Below, piece after piece: positions 17,829 to 27,279 of a stretch of DNA of 64,000 nt. Every line of letters begins with the position of its first letter. The stretch's first letter is position 1. The position numbers and the translations under genes were made by a program. Source of the stretch: CAVRXT01 sp963725655 (lineage in GTDB: Bacteria; Acidobacteriota; Terriglobia; Acidiferrales; UBA7541); NCBI GenBank assembly GCA_963725655.1, contig CAVRYY010000003.1:1192180-1256179 (forward strand). Reading direction: 5' to 3'. The notes beneath the pieces are model-generated. The model made no database searches and was not told the origin of the DNA. It saw only the letters and a list, made by a program, of their open reading frames with translations.

Positions 17829-19268
17829 ATGAACTGGTTAGCGCCCAAACTTAACCTTCGCGTCGCCCAGAAGCAGATCCTTACCCCGGGCCTGGTCCAG
17901 ATGGTCAGCGTCCTGGCGCTGAATCGGCTGGAGCTGCGCGAAATGATTAACCAGGAAATCATGGCCAACCCGGTCTTGGAAGAGCTGGGCGATGACGGTG
18001 TAGTCAGCGAGAATTACACCGACGAAAATTTCGTCAAGAACGAGACGGAAAAGGTCCCCGAAGGCGCCGGCGCCAACCCCTTTGACGAATTTGATTTCGG
18101 TTCCTTCTTCGGCAGATACCTCGATACCGGTACCGGCACCAAGGGCGGCGAACATGAAGACGTCGAACGCCCTTCCTTTGAAAAGTTCCTCTCGTCCGGC
18201 GCCAGCCTTTCCGATCACCTGAAATGGCAGATCAGCGTCGCCATTTGCAGTGAGACCGTCCGCGAAATCGCCGAAGACATCGTCGGAAATCTCGACGAGA
18301 ACGGCTACCTTGCAGCCACCGTCGCCGAAATTGCCGCCGCCAGCAACTACTCCTCCGAAGACATGGAAGAAGCGCTCACCATGGTGCAGGAATTTGACCC
18401 CCCTGGGGTCGGTGCGCGCGATCTCTCGGAATGCTTGCTGCTGCAGCTCAAGGTGGTGGATCCGCAAAACACCCTGGCTCAGCAAGTCGTCGCCGAGCAC
18501 TTGAAACTTCTGCAAAACAATCAGCTCAAGGAAATTGCCCGCGCTCTCAATCGCCCGGTGGAGCTGGTTAAGCGCGCGGTGGACGTTATCAAGCGCCTCG
18601 ATCCCAAGCCCGGCCTGCGCTACAACAAAACCGAGCCGCGCCTGGTCGAGCCCGATATTCAATTCCGCAAGGTTGACGGCGAGTGGCAAGTGATCATGAA
18701 CGACGACGATTTGCCGCAGCTCCGCCTGAATCCCACCTATCGCCGCTTGCTGGCCCGCGATGCCGCCGACCGCGAAGTGCGCAATTACGTGAAAGAGCGC
18801 TTCAGCGCGGCCATCCAGCTGATGAAAAATATCGAGCAGCGCAAACACACCATCGTTCGCGTGTGCCATTCCATTCTTCGCAGGCAACAGGATTTTCTGG
18901 ACTTCGGCGTCGATCAACTCAAGCCGATGATGATCAAGGAAGTGGCGGAAGAAGTGGGCGTGCATCCCTCCACCGTCAGCCGCGCGGTGGCTAACAAGTA
19001 TTGCCACACCCCCCAAGGCGTCTTCGAGCTGCGTTACTTTTTCTCCGAATCGGTCAACGGGCCCTCCGGCAACGAAATGTCTCTGCTCTCCCTCAAACGC
19101 CGGGTGAAGAAAATGATCGAAGACGAAGACACCAACCACCCGCTCACCGACGAACAGATCACCCAGAAGCTTTCCGACGAAGGCATCCGCGTCACCCGCC
19201 GCACCGTGGCCAAATATCGCGAAGACCTTCGCATTCCCAGCACCCATCGGCGCCGGGTGAAGGCTTAA
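17829..19268 (+). CDS. rpoN: RNA polymerase sigma-54 factor
   Basis: Sigma-54 recognises -24/-12 promoters and needs AAA+ activators. The 479 residues show the N-terminal activator-interacting region (LRVAQKQILTPGLVQMV, LELREMINQEIMANPVLEE). An acidic linker follows, then the core-binding region. The DNA-binding HTH (IKEVAEEVGVHPSTVSRAVANKY) and the RpoN box (TRRTVAKYREDLRIPS) come last. It lies between lptB and rapZ. The usual hpf and ptsN genes are absent from this cluster. Confidence 0.98.
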   Translation: MNWLAPKLNLRVAQKQILTPGLVQMVSVLALNRLELREMINQEIMANPVLEELGDDGVVSENYTDENFVKNETEKVPEGAGANPFDEFDFGSFFGRYLDTGTGTKGGEHEDVERPSFEKFLSSGASLSDHLKWQISVAICSETVREIAEDIVGNLDENGYLAATVAEIAAASNYSSEDMEEALTMVQEFDPPGVGARDLSECLLLQLKVVDPQNTLAQQVVAEHLKLLQNNQLKEIARALNRPVELVKRAVDVIKRLDPKPGLRYNKTEPRLVEPDIQFRKVDGEWQVIMNDDDLPQLRLNPTYRRLLARDAADREVRNYVKERFSAAIQLMKNIEQRKHTIVRVCHSILRRQQDFLDFGVDQLKPMMIKEVAEEVGVHPSTVSRAVANKYCHTPQGVFELRYFFSESVNGPSGNEMSLLSLKRRVKKMIEDEDTNHPLTDEQITQKLSDEGIRVTRRTVAKYREDLRIPSTHRRRVKA

Positions 19269-19280
19269 TCGGCAGGGTCT

Positions 19281-20171
19281 GTGAAACGACGAACCCCACC
19301 TGGTCGCCCCACCCGCCAATTGGTGATCCTCACTGGCCTGGCCGGTTCCGGCAAAGGTTCGGTCCTAAAAACTTTCGAAGACTTGGGTTTCTACTGCGTC
19401 GACAATTTGCCGGTTGGCTTCATTCCCACTTTTGCCGAACTCTACCTCCAAGGCAGCAGCGAAATCGATCGCGCTGCGCTCCTGGTGGATGCTCGCGAAG
19501 GCGAAGAGCTGGCCAAGTTCCCGGAAATCTACCGCAAGCTGCGCAACGAACTTACCGTCTCTTTGGTTTTTATCGAGGCCAGCGACGACGCGCTGATGCG
19601 TCGCTTCAGCGAAACTCGCCGCCCCCACCCCATGGGCCGCGACCTCACCGTGCGGCAGGGAATTGCCCAGGAACGCCGTCGCCTCGCCCCCATCCGGCGC
19701 ATGGCCGACCTGGTGATCGACACCACTAAGTTTAACGTCCATGAATTACGCCAACACATCACCAGTCAATTCCAGAATCCCGGCCGGCGCCCGCTGCTTG
19801 TCTCGGTGGTCAGCTTTGGTTATCGCTACGGCATTCCGCCCGACGCCGACTTGGTCTTCGACGTTCGCTTTCTTCCCAATCCCCATTTCGTCGCCAAGCT
19901 TCGCCCGCTCAGCGGAAAAGACCAGCGCGTGGCCCGCTACATTCGTTCCTTCCCGCAGACCGGCGAATTTCTGCGCCGCCTGGAAAGCATGCTCGCCTAC
20001 CTCATTCCCCACTACATCCGGGAAGGTAAAAGTTATCTGACCATCGCCATCGGCTGCACCGGCGGCCGCCACCGCTCGGTGATGCTGGCCGAGGAAATTC
20101 GCCGCGGCCTGCACAAGCGCAAATACGAAGCCAAGACGGTTCATCGCGATATCGATAAGTCCACGACTTGA
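19281..20171 (+). CDS. rapZ: RNase adapter / P-loop protein RapZ
   Basis: RapZ is an RNA-binding adaptor that in enterobacteria guides RNase E to the GlmZ small RNA and so tunes glucosamine-6-phosphate synthesis. The 296-residue frame has Walker A GLAGSGKGS, DLGFYCVDNLP, the Walker-B-like LVDARE, and the C-terminal phosphate-binding motif GCTGGRHRSV. It begins 12 bases after rpoN. The role in a bacterium without known GlmY/GlmZ is open; nucleotide-sugar sensing is the usual proposal. Confidence 0.95.
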   Translation: MKRRTPPGRPTRQLVILTGLAGSGKGSVLKTFEDLGFYCVDNLPVGFIPTFAELYLQGSSEIDRAALLVDAREGEELAKFPEIYRKLRNELTVSLVFIEASDDALMRRFSETRRPHPMGRDLTVRQGIAQERRRLAPIRRMADLVIDTTKFNVHELRQHITSQFQNPGRRPLLVSVVSFGYRYGIPPDADLVFDVRFLPNPHFVAKLRPLSGKDQRVARYIRSFPQTGEFLRRLESMLAYLIPHYIREGKSYLTIAIGCTGGRHRSVMLAEEIRRGLHKRKYEAKTVHRDIDKSTT

Positions 20172-20226
20172 CTTTCGCGGACCAGCCCTCTAGCGTGAGA
20201 TTCCTCTCGCCGCCGTCTGGTGCGGT

Positions 20227-22158
20227 GTGCAGTTACAGGATGGGCTCTTCGACCTACGGTTCGAGGGCCTAACGGTTCGGCGGTCATCGGGACGGAGTCT
20301 TTTGGAACCGAAGAAAATCACGGAACTCAGGCGGCTGCTGGGCTACATGTCGTTGTACCGCCTCCGATTCATCGCTGGCGCAGTTCTGTTGGCGCTCCTG
20401 GGCCTTTCCGAGGGCTTGGTGGCGTTGATGTTCGTCCCCGCAATCAATGACGTCCTGAACCCCGCCAGCACCAATCAAAAGCTCGCCCTGGTCACTCTGC
20501 CGCACGGCCGCACCATCTATTTGAATTCCTTCTTCCCGCACAGCATCCACCACGTCTGGACGGTTTTTTCCATTTCCCTGGTCGTCCTGTTTGTATTCAA
20601 GGCCCTCGCCGAATTTATGGGCACTACCTTCATCCAGTACGTGGGCCATTCCGCGGTCATGGACATGCGCAATCAGGTCTACAGCCGGCTGATCCAGCAG
20701 CCCATGGGTTTTTTTCAGAACAATCCCGTGGGCCGGGTGATGTCCGCGGTGATTAACGACATCGAGCAGATGCGCAGCGCGTTTTCCGAATATCTCGCCG
20801 ATTTTTTCCGCCAGGTCTTCACTTTCGTCGCGCTGGTCTCGGTCCTGCTCTATTTGAACTGGAAGCTCGCGCTGGGCTCTGCCGTTTTCATTCCCCTGGT
20901 CATCTATCCGATCGGAAAACTCGGCAAGAAAATTCGCCGCTCCACCGAACGCAGCCGCGCCCGCCTCGCCGACCTCAGCCAGATCCTGCAGGAAACCATC
21001 AGTGGCAATCGCGTGGTGAAAGCCTTCGGCATGGAAGGCTTCGAGATCAAAAAGTTTCGCGAAGCCGCCCGCAATCTCCGCCGCGAAAATATGCGTTGGG
21101 TGCGCGCCTATGCCGCCACCTCGCCGCTCATGGATATCCTCTCTGCGGTGGTTTTCTCGCTGCTCCTGCTCTACGCCCGCGATTCCATCAAGCACCGCCT
21201 CATGGACCTTGGCGAGTTCGTCGCCTTTATGTACGCGCTGCTCCGCGCCTATGAGCCGATCAAGCGCCTCGGCGGTATCTATCAACTATTCCAGCAGGCC
21301 CTGGGCACCGCCACCCAGGTCTTCGCATTTCTCGTGCTGAACGAAGAGATCAGCGAAGCTCCGGGCGCCGCCGTGCTGCCCGGATTTTCCCGCGACGTCG
21401 AGCTCGACAACGTCGGCTTCGCCTACGACACCGGCTCACCCATCCTGCGCGGCGTCACCGTCAGCGTTCCGGCCGGCGCGGTGGTCGCCATCGTCGGTTC
21501 CAGCGGCGCCGGCAAGACCACCCTGGTCAATCTTCTCCCCCGATTTCACTCCGCCGTTTCCGGCACCGTGCGCATCGACGGCCACGACGTCCGCGACGTC
21601 ACCCTGCGCTCCCTCCGCGAACAAATGGCCATCGTCACCCAGGAAACCATCCTCTTCAACGACACCGTCTGGAACAATCTCTGCTACGGCCGCCCCGACC
21701 TGCCCGAAGCCCGCGTGGTCGCCGCTTCCAAGGCCGCGCTGGCCCACGATTTCATCACTCAGCTTCCCAAGGGCTATCAGACCCAAATCGGCGACCGCGG
21801 CCAGCGCCTCTCCGGCGGCCAGCGCCAACGCCTCGCCATTGCTCGCGCGCTGCTCAAAGATGCTCCCATTTTAATTCTCGACGAAGCCACCTCCGAGCTC
21901 GACTCCGAATCCGAAATGCTCGTCCAGAAGGCTCTGAACAACCTCATGGAGGGCCGCACCGTCTTCGTCATCGCCCACCGCCTCTCCACCATTCGCCGCG
22001 CCGATTTGATTCTCGTCCTGGAAGACGGCACAATTCGTGAGCGGGGCACGCATACCGAACTCCTGTCCCGCGGGGGAATTTATTCGCGCCTATACACCAT
22101 GCAATTTCAAGACGATGAGCCCGCCACGCATTCCGCGCCGGGCCCGGGGGTAGCATGA
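20227..22158 (+). CDS. ABC exporter, MsbA/lipid-flippase-like (fused TMD-NBD)
   Basis: A half-transporter of up to 643 residues with an N-terminal six-helix ABC-exporter domain and a C-terminal nucleotide-binding domain. Visible are Walker A GSSGAGKTT, Q-loop VTQETILFND, signature LSGGQRQRLAIARAL, Walker B ILILDEATSELD and switch IAHRLSTI. Context next to lptC-lptB favours lipid A-core flipping, but MsbA cannot be told from other lipid or peptide exporters by these motifs. The start is unsure: GTG 20227 gives the full frame, and TTG 20302, just before the EPKKITELRRLLGYM helix, is possible. It overlaps yicC by 4 bases. Confidence 0.9.
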   Translation: MQLQDGLFDLRFEGLTVRRSSGRSLLEPKKITELRRLLGYMSLYRLRFIAGAVLLALLGLSEGLVALMFVPAINDVLNPASTNQKLALVTLPHGRTIYLNSFFPHSIHHVWTVFSISLVVLFVFKALAEFMGTTFIQYVGHSAVMDMRNQVYSRLIQQPMGFFQNNPVGRVMSAVINDIEQMRSAFSEYLADFFRQVFTFVALVSVLLYLNWKLALGSAVFIPLVIYPIGKLGKKIRRSTERSRARLADLSQILQETISGNRVVKAFGMEGFEIKKFREAARNLRRENMRWVRAYAATSPLMDILSAVVFSLLLLYARDSIKHRLMDLGEFVAFMYALLRAYEPIKRLGGIYQLFQQALGTATQVFAFLVLNEEISEAPGAAVLPGFSRDVELDNVGFAYDTGSPILRGVTVSVPAGAVVAIVGSSGAGKTTLVNLLPRFHSAVSGTVRIDGHDVRDVTLRSLREQMAIVTQETILFNDTVWNNLCYGRPDLPEARVVAASKAALAHDFITQLPKGYQTQIGDRGQRLSGGQRQRLAIARALLKDAPILILDEATSELDSESEMLVQKALNNLMEGRTVFVIAHRLSTIRRADLILVLEDGTIRERGTHTELLSRGGIYSRLYTMQFQDDEPATHSAPGPGVA

Positions 22159-23078
22159 AAGCAGCCACCGCCGCATCGCCTCACGTGCTGCGCTCGATGA
22201 CCGGCTTTGCACAGTCTCGCGTCGAGACTCCCGTCTGGAATTTGCGTGTAACCCTGCGCACCGTCAACCACCGCTTCCTCGATCTGCACATTCACTTGCC
22301 CGATGGTTTCGATGCACTCGAGCCTGACGTCCGCCGCATCATTCGCGAGCGCGTGCGCCGCGGCCATGTGGACGTTAAGCTCTACTGCGAGCCCGCTGGC
22401 CCGGCCGCCGTGGGCATCCACCGCGAAGTGGCCGCCGAATATCTGAAAGCAGCGGAATCCTTGCGCCAGCAATTCAAGATGCAAGCCGAACCGGACATCG
22501 CCGCGATTCTGCGCTTGCCCGGTGTGATCGCGGCGCCGGTGGTCTCCGTCGAAGAGGGCTTCGAAGCGGTCACCGCGCTGGTCACCCAGTGTTTGCACGA
22601 GGCGCTCGACCGCCTCAACGATATGCGCGAATCCGAAGGCCGCCACCTGGCCGAGGAACTCTCCCAGGGTCTCCAGAAAATCGCCCGCGTCAGCGAAGAG
22701 ATTGAGCCCCTCGCCGCTCTGGCCCGCCCCGCCTACGCCCGGCGCCTCGAGTCGCGCATGCGCGAATTATTGGGCGACGTCAGCATCGATCCCGGCCGCC
22801 TCGCCCAGGAAGCCGCCATCCAGGCCGAGCGCGGAGACACCGCCGAGGAACTCGCCCGCCTGCGCAGCCACGTCAAACAATTCGGCTCGCTCCTGCTGGG
22901 CAGCGGCGAGACCGGCAAAAAACTCGACTTCCTGCTCCAGGAAATGCAGCGCGAAGCCAATACCCTGCTCTCCAAGACTCCCGGAAACGAAGAGGGCGGC
23001 ATCGAGATCACCCAGCTGGCGCTCGAAGTGAAATCCGAGATTGAAAAATTGCGCGAACAGGTGCAAAACATCGAATGA
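22155..23078 (+). CDS. yicC: YicC/YloC family endoribonuclease
   Basis: The 307 residues match the YicC family: N-terminal LRSMTGFAQS and TVNHRFLDLHIHLP, the basic IRERVRRGHVDVKL, and the C-terminal EEGGIEITQLALEVKSEIEKLREQVQNIE-type end (ALEVKSEIEKLREQVQNIE). Members are hexameric endoribonucleases implicated in small-RNA decay and stationary-phase growth. It overlaps the ABC exporter stop and its own stop overlaps gmk (ATGA), so three genes are translationally linked. yicC-gmk-rpoZ is a widespread conserved order. Confidence 0.96.
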   Translation: MKAATAASPHVLRSMTGFAQSRVETPVWNLRVTLRTVNHRFLDLHIHLPDGFDALEPDVRRIIRERVRRGHVDVKLYCEPAGPAAVGIHREVAAEYLKAAESLRQQFKMQAEPDIAAILRLPGVIAAPVVSVEEGFEAVTALVTQCLHEALDRLNDMRESEGRHLAEELSQGLQKIARVSEEIEPLAALARPAYARRLESRMRELLGDVSIDPGRLAQEAAIQAERGDTAEELARLRSHVKQFGSLLLGSGETGKKLDFLLQEMQREANTLLSKTPGNEEGGIEITQLALEVKSEIEKLREQVQNIE

Positions 23079-23704
23079 CCCTGCCCGGCAAAAATCGTCC
23101 CATGGTCCTGATCGTTTCCGGCCCGTCCGGCTCCGGAAAATCCACCCTGGTGGAAAAGCTCCTGGAGCTCCCGGACACCATGCTATCGGTTTCGTGTACA
23201 ACCCGCCCGCCGCGTAGGACGGAAATCAACGGCAAGTGGTACAATTTCGTCACTGAACCGGACTTTGAGAAAATGATCGAGCGCGGCGAATTTCTGGAAT
23301 ACGCGCAGGTCTTCGGCAAGCACTGGTACGGCACGCCCAAGAGTTCGGTTGACGTAGCCGATTCGACCGGAAAAGACTTGGTCCTGGAGATTGACGTCCA
23401 GGGCGCCGCGCAGGTAAAGATGAAGCTGCCGGGCGCCACCGCCATTCTGATTCTGCCGCCGTCCCGCGAAGTTCTGGAAAAGCGCATTCGGGCCCGCGGT
23501 CAGGATTCGAACGAAGAAATCGAGCGCCGCCTGCAGCGCGCCCGTCAGGAACTCGAGCAGTACCGGGGTTATGACTACATCGTCGTCAACGACGATCTGG
23601 CGCGGGCCGGGCGCGACGTTCAAGCCATCGCCATCGGAGCACGATGCCAGGTGAATCGGAACCACGCACGAGTGCAAGAGATTTTGAAATCTTTCGGAGG
23701 TTGA
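23075..23704 (+). CDS. gmk: Guanylate kinase
   Basis: It phosphorylates GMP to GDP with ATP. The 209 residues carry the P-loop GPSGSGKST, SCTTRPPR, the GMP-binding segment (INGKWYNFV, GEFLEYAQVFGKHWYGTP) and IDVQGAAQVK. ATG overlaps the yicC stop. It lies directly before rpoZ, an arrangement in which the enzyme and the omega subunit, both tied to (p)ppGpp physiology in other bacteria, are co-expressed. Confidence 0.98.
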   Translation: MTLPGKNRPMVLIVSGPSGSGKSTLVEKLLELPDTMLSVSCTTRPPRRTEINGKWYNFVTEPDFEKMIERGEFLEYAQVFGKHWYGTPKSSVDVADSTGKDLVLEIDVQGAAQVKMKLPGATAILILPPSREVLEKRIRARGQDSNEEIERRLQRARQELEQYRGYDYIVVNDDLARAGRDVQAIAIGARCQVNRNHARVQEILKSFGG

Positions 23705-23711
23705 AGCGAAG

Positions 23712-23939
23712 ATGACTGTCCTCAGAGAAACGCCGGAGAGTCAATTTGCTTACGTCGTCGTTGTGGCGCGCCGCGCCAGGCAATTGATGATTGGCGGACG
23801 TCCGCTGGTCGATAATCCCCGCGCCCGCAAGAACACGCGCATCGCGGAAGAAGAACTGCAGCAGGGTCTGCTCGAATACGAACTGCCGCACAGCTTCGAT
23901 TCGCTCGAAGAAAAAGAAGCGAAGAAAAAGAAGAGCTGA
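23712..23939 (+). CDS. rpoZ: RNA polymerase omega subunit
   Basis: A 75-residue omega subunit that helps assemble beta-prime. Visible are the family pattern AYVVVVARRARQLMIGG, the NPRARKNTRIAEEEL helix and an acidic-then-basic tail (EEKEAKKKKS). It follows gmk by 7 bases, the standard order. Confidence 0.93.
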   Translation: MTVLRETPESQFAYVVVVARRARQLMIGGRPLVDNPRARKNTRIAEEELQQGLLEYELPHSFDSLEEKEAKKKKS

Positions 23940-23993
23940 GCCCGGCCCCGAGCCGGCTTTCTCTGCTCGCTCGTCGAGGGCTCGCATACCGTC

Positions 23994-25205
23994 ATGAGAG
24001 TTGCGCTGGGAGTCACCGGAGGCGTCGCCGCTTACAAGGCTGCTGAGCTCGTGCGCCGCCTGCAACAGGAAAAATTGGACGTGCAGGTGGTCATGACTCG
24101 CACCGCCTGCGAATTCATCACTCCGCTCACCTTCGCCGCACTCACCGGTCAAAAAGTAATCACCAGCATGTTCGGCGCCGAAGCCGCGGCTTCCGCCCCC
24201 AACGTAGAAAGCGCCATCGAGCACATCGCCGTCGCCCAGCGCATCGACCTCCTGCTGATCGCTCCAGCCACCGCCGATATTCTCGCCAAGCTCGCGCACG
24301 GCATCGCCGACGATTTCCTCACCACTCTCTATCTGGCCACCAAAGCCCCGCTTATCGTCGCTCCCGCCATGAACGTGAATATGTGGGAGCATCCGGCTAC
24401 CCAGCAGAACCTCGCCACTCTCCGCGCCCGTGGCGTCCGCGTGGTCGATCCCTCCGAAGGTTATCTTGCCTGCGGGATGACCGGCGCGGGCCGCCTGGCG
24501 CCCCTGGAAGCCATTGCCGCCGCGGCCTGCGCAGTCCTTGGCCTGAAACACGATTTTGCGAACCAGACCGTGCTGGTCACCGCCGGTCCCACCCAGGAAA
24601 GCATCGATCCCGCGCGCTACATTTCCAACCGATCTTCCGGAAAAATGGGCTACGCGCTTGCCGATGCCGCACAGCGCCGCGGCGCACACGTCGTACTGAT
24701 CAGCGGACCCACTGGCTTGCCCGCGCCCGAAGGTGTGGATTGGGTTCCCGTGCGAACCGCCGCCGAAATGCACGCCGCGGTCCTCGAGCATGCGCCATCT
24801 GCCAATATTGTGATTAAGGCTGCCGCCGTCTCCGATTACCGCGTGGCCGAGCCGGCCGCCAACAAGATGAAGCGCGAAGCGGGCCGCGTCACCCTCGAAC
24901 TCGAGCCCACCGTCGACATCCTGGCCGAGTTGGGTGCCGAACCCGGAGCCCGCGTCTTGATCGGATTCGCCGCGGAGACCGATCGCCTCGCCGAACACGC
25001 CCGCGAAAAATTGGTGCGCAAGAGCGCGGACATCATCGTCGCCAACGACATCACCCAGAAAGATGCAGGCTTCGATACCGACACCAATATCGTCACCCTT
25101 TTCTTTCGCGACGGCCGCGAAGTCCCGCTCCCCAAAATGAGCAAGTTCGACGTCGCCAATCAAATCCTCGATCGCGCCATCGAGCTTCGGCAGGCCGGCC
25201 GTTGA
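23994..25205 (+). CDS. coaBC: Bifunctional phosphopantothenoylcysteine decarboxylase / phosphopantothenate-cysteine ligase
   Basis: Two steps of coenzyme A synthesis in one 403-residue flavoprotein. The N-terminal CoaC half shows GVTGGVAAYKA, IEHIAVAQRIDLLLIAPATA, the PxMNxxMW motif (PAMNVNMWEHP) and the substrate-clamp loop YLACGMTGAGRLA with its Cys. The C-terminal CoaB half shows VTAGPTQESIDPARYI, NRSSGKMGYALA and KMKRE. ATG start 54 bases after rpoZ. It supplies CoA used, among others, by the acylating aldehyde dehydrogenase upstream. Confidence 0.97.
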   Translation: MRVALGVTGGVAAYKAAELVRRLQQEKLDVQVVMTRTACEFITPLTFAALTGQKVITSMFGAEAAASAPNVESAIEHIAVAQRIDLLLIAPATADILAKLAHGIADDFLTTLYLATKAPLIVAPAMNVNMWEHPATQQNLATLRARGVRVVDPSEGYLACGMTGAGRLAPLEAIAAAACAVLGLKHDFANQTVLVTAGPTQESIDPARYISNRSSGKMGYALADAAQRRGAHVVLISGPTGLPAPEGVDWVPVRTAAEMHAAVLEHAPSANIVIKAAAVSDYRVAEPAANKMKREAGRVTLELEPTVDILAELGAEPGARVLIGFAAETDRLAEHAREKLVRKSADIIVANDITQKDAGFDTDTNIVTLFFRDGREVPLPKMSKFDVANQILDRAIELRQAGR

Positions 25206-25224
25206 TTTTCTCCGAGGCCGTCCG

Positions 25225-26196
25225 ATGAGTTCGCCTATCCGTCCCACGCCGGGCGCTCCGAAATCGATAGATCGGCTGGAAGCTTGGCTGCGCTATGCCA
25301 AAGCGCTGGGCATGGATTCCTTCTACGTGGACCGCGCGTTTTCTGCCGCGCCGCCAATCCCGCAAATCGCAGCAGCTCCGGCTTCCGCGCAAATCTCAGC
25401 CGTGTCCGCAGTGCCGGAGATACCAGCGACGTCAGGAGCCTCAGCATTGCCGAAAGCACCCGTCACCTCGCCGAAACCAGCCGCCCCAAGTTCCCCCGTC
25501 AGAACGCCGGTGTTCAAAGACGCCTCGAAGTTCGCGCCGCCGGCTCCCCCGGTGAGTCCCACGCCGCTGCCCATCGTCACGGCGCCATCTTTTTTTGATA
25601 CCAGGATCGAAGGCGACGCCCTCGAAGCCATCCGCGCCGATCTCGGCGATTGCACCCGCTGCCGCCTGCACCTCACACGCACCAAAATTGTTTTCGGCAC
25701 TGGCAATCCCAAAGCGCAATTGATGTTTGTCGGCGAAGGGCCCGGCCGCGATGAAGATTTGTCCGGCGAGCCGTTCGTCGGCCGCGCCGGCAAACTCCTC
25801 ACCCAAATGATCGAAGCCATGGGCCTGCGCCGCCCCGACGTCTACATCGCCAACGTGGTCAAGTGCCGCCCGCCGGAAAATCGCCAGCCCGAAAAAGATG
25901 AGACCGCCACGTGCTCTCCGTTCCTGGTTCGCCAGATCGACGCCATCGCCCCGAAAGTGATCGTCTGCCTGGGCAGCACTGCCGCGCAATATATTCTCGC
26001 TACCCCGCAATCCATTTCGCGATTTCGCGGCGAATGGTTCGATTTCCGCGGCTCGCGCGTCCTGGCCACCTATCATCCGGCGTATCTTCTGCGGAATCCC
26101 AACGCCAAAGGTGACGTCTGGAAGGATCTCCAGAAAGTGATGGCCGTCCTCGGCCTCGATCCCAAGCCCAAACAGCAATCCGCTGCGGCCCGCTAG
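25225..26196 (+). CDS. udg: Uracil-DNA glycosylase, family 4 (Fe-S), with a Pro/Ala-rich N-terminal linker
   Basis: It removes uracil from DNA. The catalytic domain covers about residues 135-315. The 4Fe-4S cluster is expected on Cys143, Cys146, Cys214 and Cys230. Motif 1 is GEGPGRDEDLSGEPFVGRAG and motif 2 is YHPAYLL. Before it, a short conserved helix (IDRLEAWLRYAKALGMD) and about 90 Ala/Pro-rich residues form a flexible linker that most family 4 enzymes lack. The helix resembles the N-terminal tails by which some family 4 enzymes are tethered to partners; that is inference. Confidence 0.93.
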   Translation: MSSPIRPTPGAPKSIDRLEAWLRYAKALGMDSFYVDRAFSAAPPIPQIAAAPASAQISAVSAVPEIPATSGASALPKAPVTSPKPAAPSSPVRTPVFKDASKFAPPAPPVSPTPLPIVTAPSFFDTRIEGDALEAIRADLGDCTRCRLHLTRTKIVFGTGNPKAQLMFVGEGPGRDEDLSGEPFVGRAGKLLTQMIEAMGLRRPDVYIANVVKCRPPENRQPEKDETATCSPFLVRQIDAIAPKVIVCLGSTAAQYILATPQSISRFRGEWFDFRGSRVLATYHPAYLLRNPNAKGDVWKDLQKVMAVLGLDPKPKQQSAAAR

Positions 26197-26224
26197 TCCA
26201 ATGTTCTCCCTGTCGCAATCCGCC

Positions 26225-26269
26225 GGGTTTCGTGGCACAGCCAACCTGGCTGTGTGCTTTGCGAAACCC
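26225..26269. repeat. Composite palindromic repeat (family R1, extended form)
   Basis: The core GTGGCACAGCCA-ACC-TGGCTGTG is nested in an outer stem GGGTTTCG / CGAAACCC. It lies after udg and could act as a 3'-end hairpin. Similar cores occur at 33138, 34470, 40286, 40646, 40695, 43790 and 62068. Confidence 0.75.
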
Positions 26270-26317
26270 ACGATTCACCCCTCCCAGCATTCAAGGAAAA
26301 AAGGATAGCGCGCCCCC

Positions 26318-27223
26318 GTGGGTCCCTCTCTCGGATTGGCGGCGGCAGTTCTCTGGGGTGTGGCCGATTTCGTTGCCCGTTCCATCGCTCGCCGCATCGG
26401 CGCGATCCGCACCACTCTTTACCTCCAAATCGTCGGCTTCCTCCTGCTCTCCATCTTTTTCGAACTCCAGGGCGGATTTCACCGTGTATTTGCCGCCGTG
26501 GGTGGTGGCTGGCATCCCTGGGCTTGGGGCGCTCTCGCTGGCGTACTCAATGCGGGCGCGGCGGTGTGCTTCTATTCTTCTCTCGCCAAAGGCAAGCTCT
26601 CCATTGTCACCCCCATCTCCGCCAGCTATCCCGCCTTAACTCTGGTCCTCTCGATGCTCAGCGGCGAAAGTGTGCGTTGGGAAAACCTGCTTGGCATCGC
26701 CGTCTCGCTCGCCGGCGCAGTCCTCGCGGCCACCACCTTTGATTCCCCGGAGGACCGCTCCAGTCCGCCAGCCAACCCAAGTAGCGCTCATACCCGCCGG
26801 ACTCATGTCACCTCCGGTGTGGGCTGGGCCGCCTCCGCCGCATGCTGCTTCGGCGTTATGTTCTGGCTCATCGGCTATCACGTCATGCCCGTATTGGGTG
26901 GTGTCGCTTCGGTTTGGATCATTCGCCTCTCCACTCTGCTCTCGGTCACCCTGGTTGCGCTGCCCGCGCGTCAATCCATCGCCTTCCCCCGCGGCAGCGT
27001 TTGGTGGCTCATCCCCTTGATGTCCGCGTGCGATACCCTCGCGTTCCTGTGCAATAATTTCGGGCTCGCCCGCGGCCCAGTTTCCGTGGTCACCATGCTG
27101 GCCTCGCTCTTCAGCGCCGTCACCGTCCTGCTCGCCGGCATTTTCCTTCACGAGCGCCTGCAGCGAAATCAATGGGTAGGCATCGCGCTGATCTTCGCCG
27201 GAATTATTCTGATGAATGTTTGA
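26318..27223 (+). CDS. DMT/EamA-family transporter
   Basis: A 301-residue inner-membrane protein with ten hydrophobic segments in two EamA-like halves (VGPSLGLAAAVLWGVADF; second half VGWAASAACCFGVMFWLIGY). A typical end is GIALIFAGIILMNV. Such proteins export amino acids or other metabolites; the substrate is unknown. GTG start at 26318 is assumed from alignment with the family N-terminus. No strong ribosome site is seen. Confidence 0.88.
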   Translation: MGPSLGLAAAVLWGVADFVARSIARRIGAIRTTLYLQIVGFLLLSIFFELQGGFHRVFAAVGGGWHPWAWGALAGVLNAGAAVCFYSSLAKGKLSIVTPISASYPALTLVLSMLSGESVRWENLLGIAVSLAGAVLAATTFDSPEDRSSPPANPSSAHTRRTHVTSGVGWAASAACCFGVMFWLIGYHVMPVLGGVASVWIIRLSTLLSVTLVALPARQSIAFPRGSVWWLIPLMSACDTLAFLCNNFGLARGPVSVVTMLASLFSAVTVLLAGIFLHERLQRNQWVGIALIFAGIILMNV

Positions 27224-27279
27224 GCCGGGCCCCGTTGGTTGCCTGCGTTCTGCCGCCGGTAGAGTAAAATCCCTTAACC

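Noticed and set aside
17838..19319. 493-residue minus-strand frame
   Set aside because: Antisense shadow of rpoN with low-complexity His/Phe/Leu composition.
23586..25247. 553-residue minus-strand frame
   Set aside because: Antisense shadow of gmk-rpoZ-coaBC, Gly-rich with no recognisable domain.
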